This document shows, piece by piece, positions 32,283 through 44,296 of a stretch of DNA of 64,000 bases. Position 1 is the first letter of the stretch. The number at the start of each line of letters is the position of its first letter. The notes under the pieces are model-generated. The model did no database searches. It had not been told where the DNA came from and was given only the letters and a program-made list of their open reading frames with translations. The position numbers were made by a program, and so were the translations under genes. Source of the DNA: Prorocentrum cordatum (Eukaryota > Sar > Dinophyceae > Prorocentrales > Prorocentraceae); the NCBI GenBank assembly GCA_963575745.1, contig CAUYUJ010004302.1:270279-334278 (forward strand), read 5' to 3'.

Positions 32283-32479
32283 CGAGGGCGAGAGGGGGGG
32301 ATAGCAAAGGGGGGGGGGGGGGGTGAGAATCAGCTCGCGTAGCTGATTTTCCCGGCGCCTCCCGGCGCCAGGAGGCGACCATGCATCGAGGAATGGGCCC
32401 CGCGGCGGGGCCGAAACCAGCTGCATGCAGCAGATTTCGTATCCCCCCCCTTCCCAATCCCCCCCTTTCGCCCGGCCCG
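32283..32479. mobile_element. Inverted-repeat element, family CGGGCGAAAGGGGG, copy 3
   Basis: The left end is diverged (GCGAGAGGGGGGGATAGC); the right end CCCTTTCGCCCGGCCCG is intact. The internal AGCTGATTTTCCCGGCGCCT and GAAACCAGCTGCATGCAG blocks match the two copies at 25.6-26.2 kb. Confidence 0.75.
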
Positions 32480-32594
32480 ACTGAAAACAGGGGCTGAGAT
32501 TCCCCAAACACCCACAGTATAGGGGGGGGGGGGGCTACTGGGCCCGAGCCCTCTCCCCAGGGGAACGAGACTTCGAGCGTGAGAGGGCGCAAGG

Positions 32595-32700
32595 GTGGAA
32601 GAAAGAAACAAAGAACGAGAGAGAGAAGTAGAGAGACAGACAAGAGAACGGAAGAGAGAAAGAGAGAGAGAGAGAACAAGAGAGAGAGAGAGATAAACAC
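32595..32700. repeat. GA microsatellite
   Basis: AGAGAG-rich track with AACGGAAG-type interruptions. Confidence 0.85.
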
Positions 32701-33309
32701 AAAAAGTAAGGTAGCCCTTAGGAGACGATTCGGAGACGACTGCCAACAAGGCTGCAGGTCTCACCGACGGGCAGTAGGCACTTACAGCAGTCTATTGACT
32801 GCGTGGTTTGAAGCGGAGAGATCTTGTAGATGTCAACGACGAACAAGATGTTGCGACGTTCCAGGGGAGCCAACGCTGGGACAGAAACTTTTCGCCTTGT
32901 CTGCGCAGGTTGATCCCAACCATGGGAAAGACAACACACACACAAGTGGCATGGGACAACTCAACAACTAATATCACAAGCAACCTGCCGCTGACCACAT
33001 ACACCCCTTTCAAGCATATGTTCGCCGAGTGACAGGAGTACGATACCACCAGCGTGGTTATGCTTGCTAGCAGGGGGAGGAGCCTGATGCTGTTGGTTTC
33101 CCTTTGATTTCTGTATAACTCTGGGAGGTCATATTTGGCCGGCGTGCGTCGGGCGGAAGCGTGGAGTCGTTTCGCGTGAGTTAGGAAAGCACGTTGGCAC
33201 CTTAGACATGGATGCTTTTTCAACATAACGAATTCAGAGTTGTCGTTTTGGGCATGGTCGTTTCCGGTCCGCCCCAACGAAATTGGCGTGAAGGCGCCTC
33301 TGGGAATAG
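32701..33309. other. No recognised feature
   Basis: A long minus-strand frame crosses this interval but also crosses the dispersed element to its right and has no domain. Confidence 0.4.
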
Positions 33310-33520
33310 CAAATGGGCGACGTCGGAAACCCTGAACCCGCAAACGTTGTCGTCTCTTGGGGGCGCACCTTTGACTTCCGCCGCCTTCCGCCGAGCTTCC
33401 GCCGAGCTTCCGCCGGCGGAGGCGGCCTCGCTTTGCTTCCGCCGACCTTCTGCCGCCCTTCCGCCGCGGCAGAGATGGCCACTCCTTCGATCCTTGCAGG
33501 CAAGGCCCTGTTTGAGACGC
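33310..33520. mobile_element. CTTCCGCCG dispersed element, copy 3
   Basis: Best-preserved relative of 14915-15110, with GACTTCCGCCGCCTTCCGCC, a CGCCGGCGGAGGCGG centre and GATGGCCACTCCTTCGATCC. Confidence 0.6.
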
Positions 33521-34197
33521 TCCAAATCGCACCCAGCGGTGGTGGAGGCGCCCTCGCCTGCTGACCTCTCGGGCGCCGCCGCCGGCGGGGACGACCAGCA
33601 GAAACCCGCCGGCCCCTCTGCCGAGGGAGCTGCCCCAGGCACGTGGACGAGGGGCAACGCAAGGGGGGGGATTCGGCTCAGGGGGGAAAGCAGTCATGAG
33701 AACGGCGACGAGGAGGAGGAGGAGGGGGAGGAAGATGAGCTCGCCGTTCTCATTGTGCACCTGCCCGAACTCCTGCCCCATTCTCCCATTCTCCTGTCGT
33801 TCTCCCCCCCTTTCTCCCCCTCCCCCCCTGGGGGGCGTTGGGAAGACCTGTTTTTCCACCGCCCCTAGGCGGGGGGCCTCCCCCGCGTGGTGTCTTCAGT
33901 CTACTTCCGCTACATCTCGCCTAGTTGGATCAACCTCCCCCCCTTGGGCAACGGCCCCTGGAGGAGGAGAATGGCTATACGTCGCGTTCCACACTGGAGC
34001 CGGCAGTGTCAACGTCAGGGGGAGCTGCTGGCGCTGCTCCGGTATCGCCAGGTCTGGAGTGGGTTGTCCTCGCTGGGGGTGCGGGTGGGCAGTGCTGTCC
34101 TCAAAGAAAAAGGGGGGCAAGCCCAGGAGCAGCGGACACCAGCACGCACCACCAGCGAGGACAAGCTCGAGGCTGCTCCGCTCTTAGAGGCCTCCTA
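33521..34197. other. No recognised feature
   Basis: No gene or element border recognised. Confidence 0.35.
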
Positions 34198-34320
34198 GAA
34201 TGGGATCCGAGTAGGTGGGGTCGAAGGATCGCGCCGCATCGCCAATGCATCACCGATACATCGACGATGCATCGACGATGCATCGGCGACCCCGCCTGCT
34301 CGGACCCCATCTGGGAGGCC
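34198..34320. mobile_element. CATCGGCGATG palindromic minisatellite, short copy
   Basis: GTGGGGTCGAAGGATCGCGC precedes CGCATCGCCAATGCATC; CATCGACGATG units follow. The right flank GGACCCCATC faces the left flank in inverted sense. Confidence 0.6.
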
Positions 34321-34424
34321 TAGAGAGGGCCTAGAACTCGGCGGCGACCCGCTCGAGACTGCTCCGCTCTTCAGCTCGAGGCAGCGCGGACCTCCTCGCC
34401 GAGCTGGCCCCCTCTTGGGCGTCC

Positions 34425-34960
34425 CCAGAAGGTGCGGTGGCAGACCGTGCGGTGACCTCGAGAAATCCCCCAAGACCTCACCGCACGGTCCGTCACCGCA
34501 CGGTCTTGGGACCCTGGAGGCCCCAGTCGCCCGAGACCTCCTCGGAGAACGACCCGAGTCCCGACACCGTGCGGTGACCCCGGATCCCCACCGACTCACC
34601 ACACGGTGTGGTCACCACCCCGTTAGGGGGCTGGGCTCCCGACTCTCGCGGTGCACGGCCGCCGCCCCAGCAGCGCGGCGGCAGCCGGGGGAGGGCTGGC
34701 GCAGGCCCGTCCCCCCCGCGGTCTGGGCCAGAGGCTGCGGCCCGCGGGCCGGAGGGGAGGGGCCGAGAGCAGAGCAAGAAAAAGCGCCAAAAGTGGCGGC
34801 GCGCACAAGGGGGTGGAGGGAGTGGGGAAGGCTTCTTCGAAGGAGGCTGCTTCTCAGAAGGCGCCGGCCTCACATCTGTGGATGAGGCCCGCGCCTTCTA
34901 AGAAGCAGGGGTGCTTCTAAGAAGCCCTCCCCCCTTCCCCCCACCCCCCTCTGCGCGTGG
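34425..34960. repeat. CCGTGCGGTGA segment and CTTCTGAGAAG-like tail
   Basis: 34425-34620 matches 26896-27110. 34837-34927 has CTTCTCAGAAG and CTTCTAAGAAG palindromes. No gene seen. Confidence 0.55.
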
Positions 34961-34968
34961 CTGACATG

Positions 34969-35101
34969 CGTAAACACAAAAAGTGTTGCAGCGCCCCGCG
35001 CGGATTTTCCTGGATCTGCGCTGGATCTGCGCTCCCTGGCGCGCGCGGAGCGCGCCAGGGGCCCAGCGCGGATTTCCTGGAAATCCGCGCGGCGCGCCAC
35101 A
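34969..35101. mobile_element. Diverged foldback element related to TAGGGGAAC family
   Basis: GTAAACACAAAAAGTG resembles the outer arm. CGCGCGGATTTTCCTGGATC on the left pairs with GATTTCCTGGAAATCCGCGC on the right. Confidence 0.5.
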
Positions 35102-35126
35102 AGCTTCTGATCATGGCGTTTTCCAC

Positions 35127-35256
35127 TGACCATCGCTCGGACGTCCATTTCCTGTGTTTGTTTTGGCTTCGTACGTGGTTTTTTCTATAAATGATCAAGG
35201 ATGCTCCTCGATGGTCCTTGCCGAAGGAAAAATGCACACGTCCGAGCGATGCCAAG
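35127..35256. mobile_element. Inverted-repeat element, family ATCGCTCGGACGT, copy 2
   Basis: ATCGCTCGGACGTCCATTTC at the left and ACGTCCGAGCGATGCCAAG at the right, about 130 bp. Confidence 0.8.
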
Positions 35257-36066
35257 TCCACTTCGAAAGAGAGCTCACGGTGCCCCCTGCACGAGGCAAT
35301 CCTGAGGCGGGAGGCAAATGGTTTCGTCAATAACCTGGTAAGTCCAGCATTTGGGTGTCTGGGGTTGTGGCTATCGCAGGGCTGGCCGATGAGAACGCGG
35401 ACCTCTGGGCGCCCGGACACCAGAACCGCGCACAGACGCGGCAGGCTTCTTCCGGAACCGAGGCCCGTTCTCGGGCCCCTCCGCATGGGGGCCGGCAGAA
35501 GACGGCCCGAGGGCGAAATTAAGAATGGCCCCGGAGATGGGCATCGAGCGCTGTTGGGGGCCGCGCCGTGAAAATTGTCACGACGTCGCACGAAGTCGCA
35601 CGCCTGGAAGGGCGAGATGTCAGAGAGAGAAGGAGAGAGAAGCAGCAACAGAGGAGAGCCCCGTGGGACTCCTAGGGGCATTTTGGTTTGGGGGGCCGTT
35701 GGTCGCATCGCGGAGACTTCTACTTCTCGGTCGCCTCACGCTCCCAGGGATCACACCGACGACTGCGGCGCGCCCTTCTCTTCCGACCCCACTGCAACAC
35801 GTGTACTCCTCCACCTTGACCTGCATGTCTTCCTCCGTCTCCTCCTTCCATCTGAACGAGGTCTCTTACGTTGCATCTTCGGGGGGCCTTCTCTCCCATC
35901 GCGCAAGCTGGACGTGGCCAATCCGCGTCGAATCCATGTCGAACGAATCGAAACCGCTTCGAATCGACGCCGGATCCACGTCGGGTGCGTGCCGAATCCG
36001 CACCGGGCATCAGAACAAAAGGCGATTACCATTACAGACAAATTTACCCGAAGACGCAACGTAAGT
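35257..36066. other. No recognised feature
   Basis: No gene, RNA or element border recognised. Confidence 0.35.
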
Positions 36067-36160
36067 TCTCCTTCATAATAACGCAGTAGGCGCCGGCGGG
36101 AGACTTTCTGCTCCTTCATAATAACGCAGTAGGCGCCGGCGGGAGACTTTCTGCCTGGAT
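36067..36160. repeat. Tandem duplication of about 44 bp
   Basis: CTCCTTCATAATAACGCAGT and the following AGGCGCCGGCGGGAGACTTT occur twice in a row, identical. Confidence 0.85.
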
Positions 36161-37470
36161 GCAAAGACCTCTGGATCGCAACATCGACCACCAGTACTCA
36201 CAGCAGCAGACCACTGCGGAGCATCAGGGAGAAACGCTGAAACATGCGGCGGGCGGAGGAGGCGGAGGGACGAGAGAGAGAGGGAGCAGGGCAAGAAGAG
36301 AAGGACGAGAGCAGGAAGAAGGCGAGAAGGCGGAGGAGATGGAGGGGAACGAGTGCGGCATGGGAGTGGGAGGGAAATGGGGGGGGGGGATGGGAAGGGG
36401 AGGGGGACGCGGAGGAGGACCGGGAGGAGAGCGGGTGAGCCCCCCCCCCCCTTGCGCAGGCTTCGCCGCACCATGCACTCCCTGGGGCGCTGCGAAGGCC
36501 GCTCGGGCGTCTTCGTCGGCACGGGGGAGCGGGGCGACGAGGTGCACGGCAGTGCTCGGATCTGGTGGCGGTCTCGCTTGTCCTCGCGTCGGCGGGCACG
36601 CTGCAGTGGGCTCTTGCACAGGCCCCTGACACGGTGCTCGCTCTCCTTCGCCGACGCACCAAGATCTGGCTCACCCCTTTGCCTAGACCCGCAAAGTCAC
36701 GAAGGCTCCCTCTGGATATCCTCCCCGCCAACTCCCTCCCATCGACGGAACAAATCGACGTGCTTCCCGAATCGCTGGAGACACCAAGGGAGTCCAACTT
36801 CCAGCCCCGCGAAACACACCCCTCGTCACCACACTCTGGACAATACCCCGCTCGGGTACATTTTTCCAGTTCGCGTCCCCAGGAAGGCAACCCCATGTGC
36901 AAACACTTCAGCGGCAGCTGGCGCCATGACCCCACTCGCATTGACACTCACACTGTGAACCATGTCGTATACCCTCTCTGCAACGCGCAATTATCATGCA
37001 CATCGCACGTCTTCCACAAGTGATTGTTGCTGCCGTCAACGTTCTCCTTCTCTCTCCGATTGGCCTGCTTCGGGGAACCGATACCCACCGAACAACAACT
37101 TGCTGCATCTGTTTTGCTGGAAGATAGATCGCGTCCGCCGAGCTTACGCGCCGGATCCATCGGCAGACCGCCTTCCTTTTACGTCCGCAGGTCTTCGCTG
37201 GCTTACGCGTGCCTCCGCCCAGGAAGAGAAGCCAACCTCTCGATCCCTGAAGGTCGAAGCGGCTTTCTGGAACGCCCAGGTGGACAGATCAGCAAAGGAG
37301 GGTCCCCCTCCCTGGAGGGGGTGGGGCATGCGGGATGGACTGTTTGCTTTTTTCTCCAGAGCCTCTGCGGGACGTCCTTGCAATCGGGCCTCGGAACTCA
37401 CTGACCCAGCCCCAATTGGGGGGAGGGGGGCCACGCAGGCGTGGAGGCTAGCTTTCTCTCCAAGGTGAAA
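36161..37470. other. No recognised feature
   Basis: Purine-rich at 36240-36440, otherwise mixed. A 152-codon plus frame at 36565 begins at GTG and is not convincing. Confidence 0.4.
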
Positions 37471-37474
37471 AGGA

Positions 37475-37870
37475 CAAGGACATTCTCGAAATCATAAGGA
37501 TCCCTTTGGTATCCATACGGATCCATACTAATCCTGAGGAGTCCCTGGGCATATATAGCAACCCTCCAGAATCCGCAATGGCACAAAAAGGATGCATACG
37601 AATCATCAAGAGTCCTAAGGACTCCTCCTGAATCTCGCGTGCAACATGAGAACCCTTGGGACCCCCAAGGGATCCAACAGAATCCATGAACATCCAGAGG
37701 ACTCCTCTGGACTCATCCATGAGAGTGGTTCAGACTCCTGCGGAATCTCGAGGGGTTCTGGAAAAATCCGTGGGGAGCCTCAAACATCCATGAACATCCG
37801 TGCAACAAATCCGTGGGAGTCCTCGGGAATCCCTCGGACTCCCCAGGAGCCCCCAGGAATCGATCGGGGC
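37475..37870. repeat. Degenerate short-period field (AATCC/GGACTCC type)
   Basis: GGATCCAT, GAATCC and GGACTCC recur irregularly about every 10-20 bp, similar in style to 51966-52950. Confidence 0.5.
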
Positions 37871-38344
37871 CTCCTTCGGGAACCGCCTGGGGATGCCATG
37901 CATGCGCACCCCCCTCCCTCGGATTCGATGCGGTACGCCCGCCCCCTCCTCCCGTGGGCGTCTGGAACACGCCGCTCTGAATAATGACAAGCAGGCGGCC
38001 ATCCGCACCACAGATGCCCCACTTCACCCACGCACCCCAGGCAATGATCTGCAAAGACCTTTCGGCCCCCTCGCTCTGATAAGCAGGGCTCGACCACATC
38101 GGCGTTTTGCGTCCTCGTGCGGTTGTCGTCTCCCTTCGTCTTTGGTCTTCGTGCCCCCCGCGCTGCGCCACGGACTCAACACGGGAACGGCCCACGAAAC
38201 CGTCACAGACACCGCTCAGGTCGAGCCCAGCTCAGAAATGCAGTCGGGGCCCGACCGCAAGGCACCTTCCACAGGGAACCCAAGCCTGAGACCTCAGGAC
38301 ACCCGTCGATTCCTGGCGTGGGAGCGTCACGCCTTCCGCCGCAA
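37871..38344. other. No recognised feature
   Basis: GC-rich DNA leading into the 258-bp array. No gene, RNA or element end seen. Confidence 0.35.
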
Positions 38345-39451
38345 GGCCGTCGAAGTCCAGGAGAAACCCAGGGCACCCTGGAGGCAAGCAGGGTGCCTCT
38401 TGGCACGGGTCTCCACTGACGACCTACCAGACCACCCCAACCCAACCCGAAGGCCCGAATTTGACCGAATTTCGGGTTGGGGGGGGTGCGGGCTCCATGT
38501 GCTTTTTCAGTGTTCCCCGACCTCCCCCCACTGGAAATGGAGGGCAAATTGAAGCCTTCGGGTTGGGTTGGGGTGGTTGAGTGGGTGGCGATCCACTGCA
38601 AAGCCGTGGAAGTCCAGGAAACCCAGGGCACCCTGGAGGCAAGCAGGGGCAGGGTGCCTCTTGGCGCGGGTCTCCACTGACTACCTACCAGACCACCCCA
38701 ACCCAACCCGAAGACCCGCATTTGACCCGAATTTCGGGTTGGGGGGGTTGCGGGCTCCATGTGCTTTGTCAGTGTTCCCCGACCTCCCCCCACTGGACAT
38801 GGAGGGCAACTTGAAGCCTTCGGGTTGGGTTGGGGTGGTTTGGTGGGTGGTGATCCACTGCGAAGCCGTCGAAGTCCAGGAAACCCAGGGCGCCCTGGAG
38901 GCAAGCAGGGTGCCTCTTGGCGCGGGTCTCCACTGACTACCTACCAGACCACCCCAACCCAACCCGAAGACCCGAATATGACCCGAATTCCGGGTTGGGG
39001 GCGTTGCTGGCTCCATGTGCTTTTTCAGTGTTCCCCGACCCCCCCCCACCACTGGAAATGGAAAGCAAATCGAAGCCTTCGGGTTGGGTTGGGGAGGTGT
39101 GGCGGGTGGCGATCCACTGCAAAGCCGTCGAAGTCCAGGAAACCCAGGGCACCCTGGAGGCAAGCAGGGTGCCTCTTGGCGCGGGTTTCCACTGACTACC
39201 TACCAGACCACCCCAACCCAACCCGAAGACCCGAATATGACCCGAATTTCGGGTTGGGGGGGTTGCGGGCTCCATGTGCTTTTTCAGTGTTCCCCGACCT
39301 CCCCCCACTGGACATGGAGGGCAACTTGAAGCCTTCGGGTTGCGTTGGGGTGGTCTGGTGGGTGGCGATCCACTGCGAAGCCGTCGAAGTCCAGGAAACC
39401 CAGGGCACCCTGGAGGCAAGCAGGGTGCCTCTTGGCGCGGGTCTCCACTGC
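38345..39451. repeat. 258-bp tandem array, four units plus a partial fifth
   Basis: Units begin at about 38345, 38602, 38862, 39122 and 39379 with GCCGTCGAAGTCCAGGAAAC. Each full unit contains one inverted-repeat element with ACCACCCCAACCC and its mirror ends (38430-38578, 38691-38840, 38947-39099, 39205-39356). All plus-strand translations follow the period and are not evidence of a gene. Confidence 0.9.
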
Positions 39452-39669
39452 ACGCCTGGGCGATGCCGGCCCACAAAGCGGAGGGCCGCAGCTGCAGCCG
39501 GCGCAGGAGGCTCGGCGGCGGCGACGGCCGGGCCGTGCAGCGCGCCCGGTGAGCGCGCGCGCGGGGGGGGGCTCCTCCTCCGCTTGCTGGCGGGCGCCTG
39601 CGCCTCGGCCTGGCGGCGGCGGCGGCGGGGAGGGGGCGAGAAAGGGGAGGAGAACAGGCGATGCGACGT

Positions 39670-39774
39670 GGAGTCCTCCTCCTCCTCCTCCTGCTCCTCC
39701 TCCTACTCCTCCTCCTCCTCCTCCTCCTCCTCCTCCTCCTCCTCCTCCTCCTCCTCCTCCTCCTCCTCCTCCTC

Positions 39775-39805
<31 letters not shown>

Positions 39806-39970
39806 TCCTCTCCCCCTCCCCCTCCTCCTCCCCCCGCTCCTCCTCCTCCTCCTCCTCCTCCTCCTCGTTCTGCTACCCCTCCTCCTCCTCCTCCCTCCCC
39901 CTCCTCCTCCTCCTCCCCCTCCTCCTCCTCCTCCTCCTCCTCCTCCTCCTCCTCCTCCTCCTCCTCCTCT
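39670..39970. repeat. 300-bp CTC microsatellite
   Basis: Nearly pure CTC repeats with C-run and CGC interruptions; the longest such tract in the window. Confidence 0.95.
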
Positions 39971-40755
39971 CGGCCGGTGTCATAAGGATGCTCGATACGG
40001 ATGGAGGGGCCTTGGAAGGCCATGTCGGAGATTTTTGAGCGGGGCGCGGTCAACGGAAGCGGCCAAGGATGGGCCGAGGAGGCAATGATGCAAAGGGTGC
40101 CCTTGGGAAGGTTGCTCATCCTTACTGTGCGGGCTGACTGTAATCGGGTCATGATGAACCAGGTGGCCCTTTGGGCTGCTTCAGCCTTGCTAAGCAACTT
40201 AGGCCATGACCCCTGGTCACGGACGGGAAAGGTAGCCGCGACCCCCAGATAATAAAGGAGACCCCCCTTCCCCCCTGACAATTCATTATCCCTGGCCAAT
40301 GCAGTTTTGGTCGGGGGAAAGGGGCGGCGAGGCCGAACTATATCATCGTTGGGGGAAGTTGCGAATCGAAAATGCTACCCTGCTATGTTGACTAACAACA
40401 TTACCAACAACGTGCGACATGGTAATGGACGTCTCACCATGCTTTCCGAAATCACGACTACGTGGCAGGGCTATGGGACCCTCACCATTTCCGCTTACCC
40501 GACTAACGAATGTGTGGCAGGGCTACAGGACTCTCAATCCTTCCCGAGTCAGGAACGCGTGGCAGTGCCATAAGATTCCCGCCATGTCAGCTTTCCCAAG
40601 TCAGAACGTTTGGCATGACTATGGGAGTCTCACATTCTCAGCCCTTCCCGGGTCATGAACGGTGGCCGAGGCGTAGGCAAGCGTAGGCAAGCTTTAGGTG
40701 ACAGATCTCGAGGAGCGCCAATGACCATCACAGCGAGGATCTAGAGGAGCTCCTA
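39971..40755. other. Unassigned DNA with weak local repeats
   Basis: Four loose copies of a CGTGGCAGGGCTA.GGGA..CTCA motif lie at 40455-40650. No gene seen. Confidence 0.4.
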
Positions 40756-40757
40756 GG

Positions 40758-40808
<51 letters not shown>

Positions 40809-40970
40809 TTCATCATCAGCATCATCATCATCATCATCATCATCATCGTCGTCGTCGTCATCATCATCATCATTATTACCAGCAGTATCATCAGCATCAT
40901 CATCGACATCATCATCATCATCAACCTCATTATTACCATCAACATCATCATCATCATCATCACCACCACC

Positions 40971-41047
<77 letters not shown>

Positions 41048-41052
41048 CATCC
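40758..41052. repeat. ATC (CAT) trinucleotide microsatellite
   Basis: About 295 bp of CAT repeats with GTC, CAC and CAG interruptions; the poly-Met and poly-His/Ser translations are artefacts. Confidence 0.95.
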
Positions 41053-41820
41053 TCCGATCTGCCGGGAAAACGTTTAATATGCCCCCTGGACGCCGAACTT
41101 TATTATCCCCAGGGGGGATCAATATCAGGGGCAATTCGTTACTCCTGCCGAGGGTGGGCGATGTGATTCACGCACGGATCCGGTGGCTTACGCGCAAGCG
41201 AGGGGGGCCCGAGGGAGGCGGGGGCTCTGGAGACTCTGCTTGCACATGTAGCGATACGAATATGGTCAGGTTCTCTTGCTTGACGTGTCGCCGCGGCGGC
41301 CCCGGCGACACGCTATGACATGCAAGCGGATAGCCTGTCGCCTCGCTCCGCAGGACGACAGGGTGGGAGAAGCTGAAGACGTGGACGCCTGGGGACTGGG
41401 AAGTGGATAACGTGTCGCGCCGCAGCGTGGTGAGCCAGAACCGGCGGAGCGACACGCTATTCCAGAGTTCCTGACCGAAATATACCTGCACCTTCACTTG
41501 GGGGTGCGACTCTTTCCCTGAGGTAGAGGTAGAAGGGGTAACGGGAGGCGGGGAGGGAGGGGCTGGGATGAGAGGATGGCGGCCAAGACGCGAGGGATAG
41601 AGAGACACAATTAGACACACACACACACATGTATATATATATATATATACACATACGTATATGTATATACGTAGCACCCCGCAGATGCGGATAAGAGTGA
41701 GGGGGCGGTGGGGACGTCGGCCGTTTGCGAGACTCTGGAGAAGCCCGCCGCAGGCGCCAACGTTTCACAAATTATGCAACGAGCCCGCCGCAGGCGCCGA
41801 TTGTTTCGTTAAACCCATGT
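41053..41820. other. Unassigned DNA with an AT microsatellite
   Basis: (AT)n with ACACAC at 41615-41665. Two copies of AGCCCGCCGCAGGCGCC at about 41743 and 41781. No gene seen. Confidence 0.45.
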
Positions 41821-42320
41821 GGGTCGGTCGTGGGTGGGTCGCGGGTGGGTCGCGGGGTGGGTCGCAGGTGAAAATCCCCCCCATAATAATCGCCACGACA
41901 AGCGAAGCCGTCTAGTAAACGCACACAAGGAATGAATCGAACAGGGCAGGGCTGTTTAGTAAACGCCCAAGGCCGTTTTAGTAGACGTCAATTGTCAGGT
42001 CCAGGTGTTTTTTCCTCCCTTGAGGGTGGGTCGCGGGGTGCGTCGCTGGTGGGTCGCGGGGTGTGTCGCGGGTGGGTCGCGGGTGGGTCGCGGGTGGGTC
42101 GCGGGTGGGTCGCGGGTGGGTCGCGGGTGGGCCGCGGGTGGGTCGCGGGGTGGTTCGCGGGGTGGGTCGCGGGGTGGGTCGCGGGGTGGGTCGCGGGTGG
42201 GTCGCGGGGTGGGTCGTGGGTGGGACGACGACAACAAACAGCAACAACAACAGCAGCGACAACAATAACGACAACAACATCAAACACAACAACAACAACG
42301 GCAACAACAACGCAAGAAGT
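41821..42320. repeat. G-rich GTGGGTCGCGG minisatellite followed by CAA repeats
   Basis: 11-13 bp units GTGGGTCGCGG(G) run 41825-41868 and 42025-42225, nearly uninterrupted. An ACAACAACA-rich tract follows to 42320. Runs of three or four G every few bases on one strand make quadruplex formation plausible. Confidence 0.9.
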
Positions 42321-42395
42321 AGAATTCACAATGAATTCCCTATTCAGCCACGCGCCCAGAGACAGTGAATGACCGTTCGGCCCCCTTTCACTCTA

Positions 42396-42780
42396 TTATA
42401 TACAGAGAAAGAGAGAGACAAGGATACATACATACATGTATATATATATATGTATTTATATACATAGGAATAAAAGAGAGATAGATAGAGATATAGAGAG
42501 AGGGAACGAGAGAACGAGAGAGAGAGAGAGAGAACACAAAAAGAGAGAGCAAGGAATAGAGAGAGCGAGGAATACATACATAAGCAAGGAGAGAAGGGAA
42601 GATTGGAGAGGAGAGAGGAGAGGAGAGAGGAGGGAGGGGAAGAGAGGGAGTTACGTATAGAGAGAGCTAGGGAGAACAACAAAAGATAACGAGAGAGGGA
42701 GAGAGAGAGAGAGACAGAGGAATACAGAAAGAAAGAGACAGAGAGAAAGAGAGAGAGAGAGAGAGAACAAAAAAACAACG
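42396..42780. repeat. GA microsatellite with TATA start
   Basis: Purine-rich GAGAGA DNA with AAGGAATA-type variants; (AT)n at about 42437-42452. Confidence 0.9.
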
Positions 42781-43480
42781 ACACGAAAACAATACGCAAC
42801 TGATGGGCTGCCGTGGACCCGCTCGGCGCCGCGCCCGCCTCGGCGGCGGCCTTCTCGGCCTGCGGGCGCGACGGGAAAGGCTGCACCTCACTGACGACCG
42901 TGGCCATGAATGTCCCCCGCAGGACCGCCATCACCACCATCAGCTCAGTACCATCGCATCGGGGAGACGTAAGACTCGGGTACGGGGGACTCGGGTTGGC
43001 CCGACGGGGCCCTCATAAAAATGACGAGGCCCAATCTGAAATTTGACGCGAGCTCCCGCTGCAGACATCCCACGAAAACTGGACCTTCAAAATCCAGGAC
43101 GCGCTCGTCAAAAAAAATGTAAGCAAACCCGAGTTCCGGCTTACTCGGGTCTTGCGTTTCCCCGATCGTAGGGAGGAGGGAACTCCCCACCACCAGCACC
43201 ACCATCACCTGGATGGTGGAGGCTTAAGGTGGTCAGGGATGGTGGTGGTGTACATCGTTCAGGGCGCTCTTGCGGGACGTCGTGCACGTCCGCATCCCGC
43301 ACACCGGCTCCTCCTGAATCCCCCCCCCAGTTGGTGGTCGTGGTGGCGGCGCGCTCCCTGCTCCCAGCATCGGGCACGCACTACGACCGAGAGATCTTGC
43401 TCAGTGTGTCGCGGCGGCGGCCCGGCGACGCGCTGTGCCGTGCGAGCGGATGGCGTGTCGCTCCTTTCCGTGGGGCAGGA
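42781..43480. other. No recognised feature
   Basis: No gene or element border recognised. Confidence 0.35.
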
Positions 43481-43484
43481 GGGT

Positions 43485-43585
43485 GGGAGAAGGAGGGGGA
43501 GGAGGAGGAGGAGGAGGAGGAGGAGGAGGAGGAGGAGGAGGAGGAGAGGAGGAGGAGGAGGAGGAGGAGGAGGAGGAGGAGGAGA
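43485..43585. repeat. GGA microsatellite
   Basis: About 100 bp of GGA repeat. Confidence 0.9.
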
Positions 43586-43747
43586 GTCGTTGACGCTGGG
43601 GGGCCCACAAGTGGCGGCGTGCCTCGCCGAAACGTGGTGGGGCCCAGAGCTGGCGGAGCGACACTCGCTGCCGACGCTCTTGACCGTACGTAGCCCGGGT
43701 CAGCACTACTACATGTGTGGGCCACGACCCTGTCTCGGGAGCGGCCA

Positions 43748-43913
43748 AGAGGGGGGTGTCCAAGAGGGGGGGTGCAAATCATGACCGGCGGCATGTGCGC
43801 GGCCCAGCGGGGGGGCCAGGGACGTAATGAGATAAGAAGAGGCGCCATGAGATCTGGGGAAATGACATGGCCCCCGCCATGCGATCCACCCCCCCTAGTC
43901 ACCACCCCCCTCT
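43748..43913. mobile_element. Inverted-repeat element, family AGAGGGGGGTG, copy 2
   Basis: AGAGGGGGGTG and CACCCCCCTCT ends; only a handful of substitutions from 3934-4101. GCGGCCA precedes it and GCCGCCCCCGA follows in this copy; copy 1 has similar flanks (ACGGCCA, CCGCCCCCGA), so the true ends may lie slightly further out. Confidence 0.75.
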
Positions 43914-43998
43914 TTGCCGCCCCCGACTGTCGCGAAGCCCGGCTGGCCGCTCAGCAGCTCCCGCACCCGGGCCCGCGGAGGGCGGGAAGGGGGAATGG

Positions 43999-44172
43999 GG
44001 AGGAGGAGGAGGAGGAGGAGGAGGAGGAGGAGGAGGAGGAGGAGGAAGAGGAGGAGGAGGAGGAGGAGGAGGAGAAGAAGGAGGACGAGGACGAGGACGA
44101 GGACGAGGAGGAGGAAGGAGGAGGAGGAGGAGGAGGGGGAGGAGGAGGAGGAGGAGGAGGAGGAGGAGGCGG
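43999..44172. repeat. GGA microsatellite
   Basis: GGA repeats with a GACGAG-rich centre. Confidence 0.95.
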
Positions 44173-44296
44173 AGGAGGGCAGGAAGGGAGAATCGACCCC
44201 ACGTGGCCCCTGAGCGTGTCAGCCAGAGGGGATCGGCCGACCCCCGTCGCGTGAGAGCCCCGACGCCACCAGCACCAGCAGAGGCCTCCCGGGCGG

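Noticed and set aside
32792-33859. 355-codon minus-strand frame
   Set aside because: It runs through a dispersed CTTCCGCCG element, has no domain, and its composition matches GC-rich background.
36565-37023. 152-codon plus frame with a signal-peptide-like start
   Set aside because: The start is GTG, no splice acceptor or family is evident, and the rest lacks motifs.
39661-40088. Long Leu-, Ser- and Pro-rich frames
   Set aside because: Translations of the CTC microsatellite in three frames.
40694-41134. Methionine-rich minus-strand frame
   Set aside because: Translation of the ATC microsatellite.
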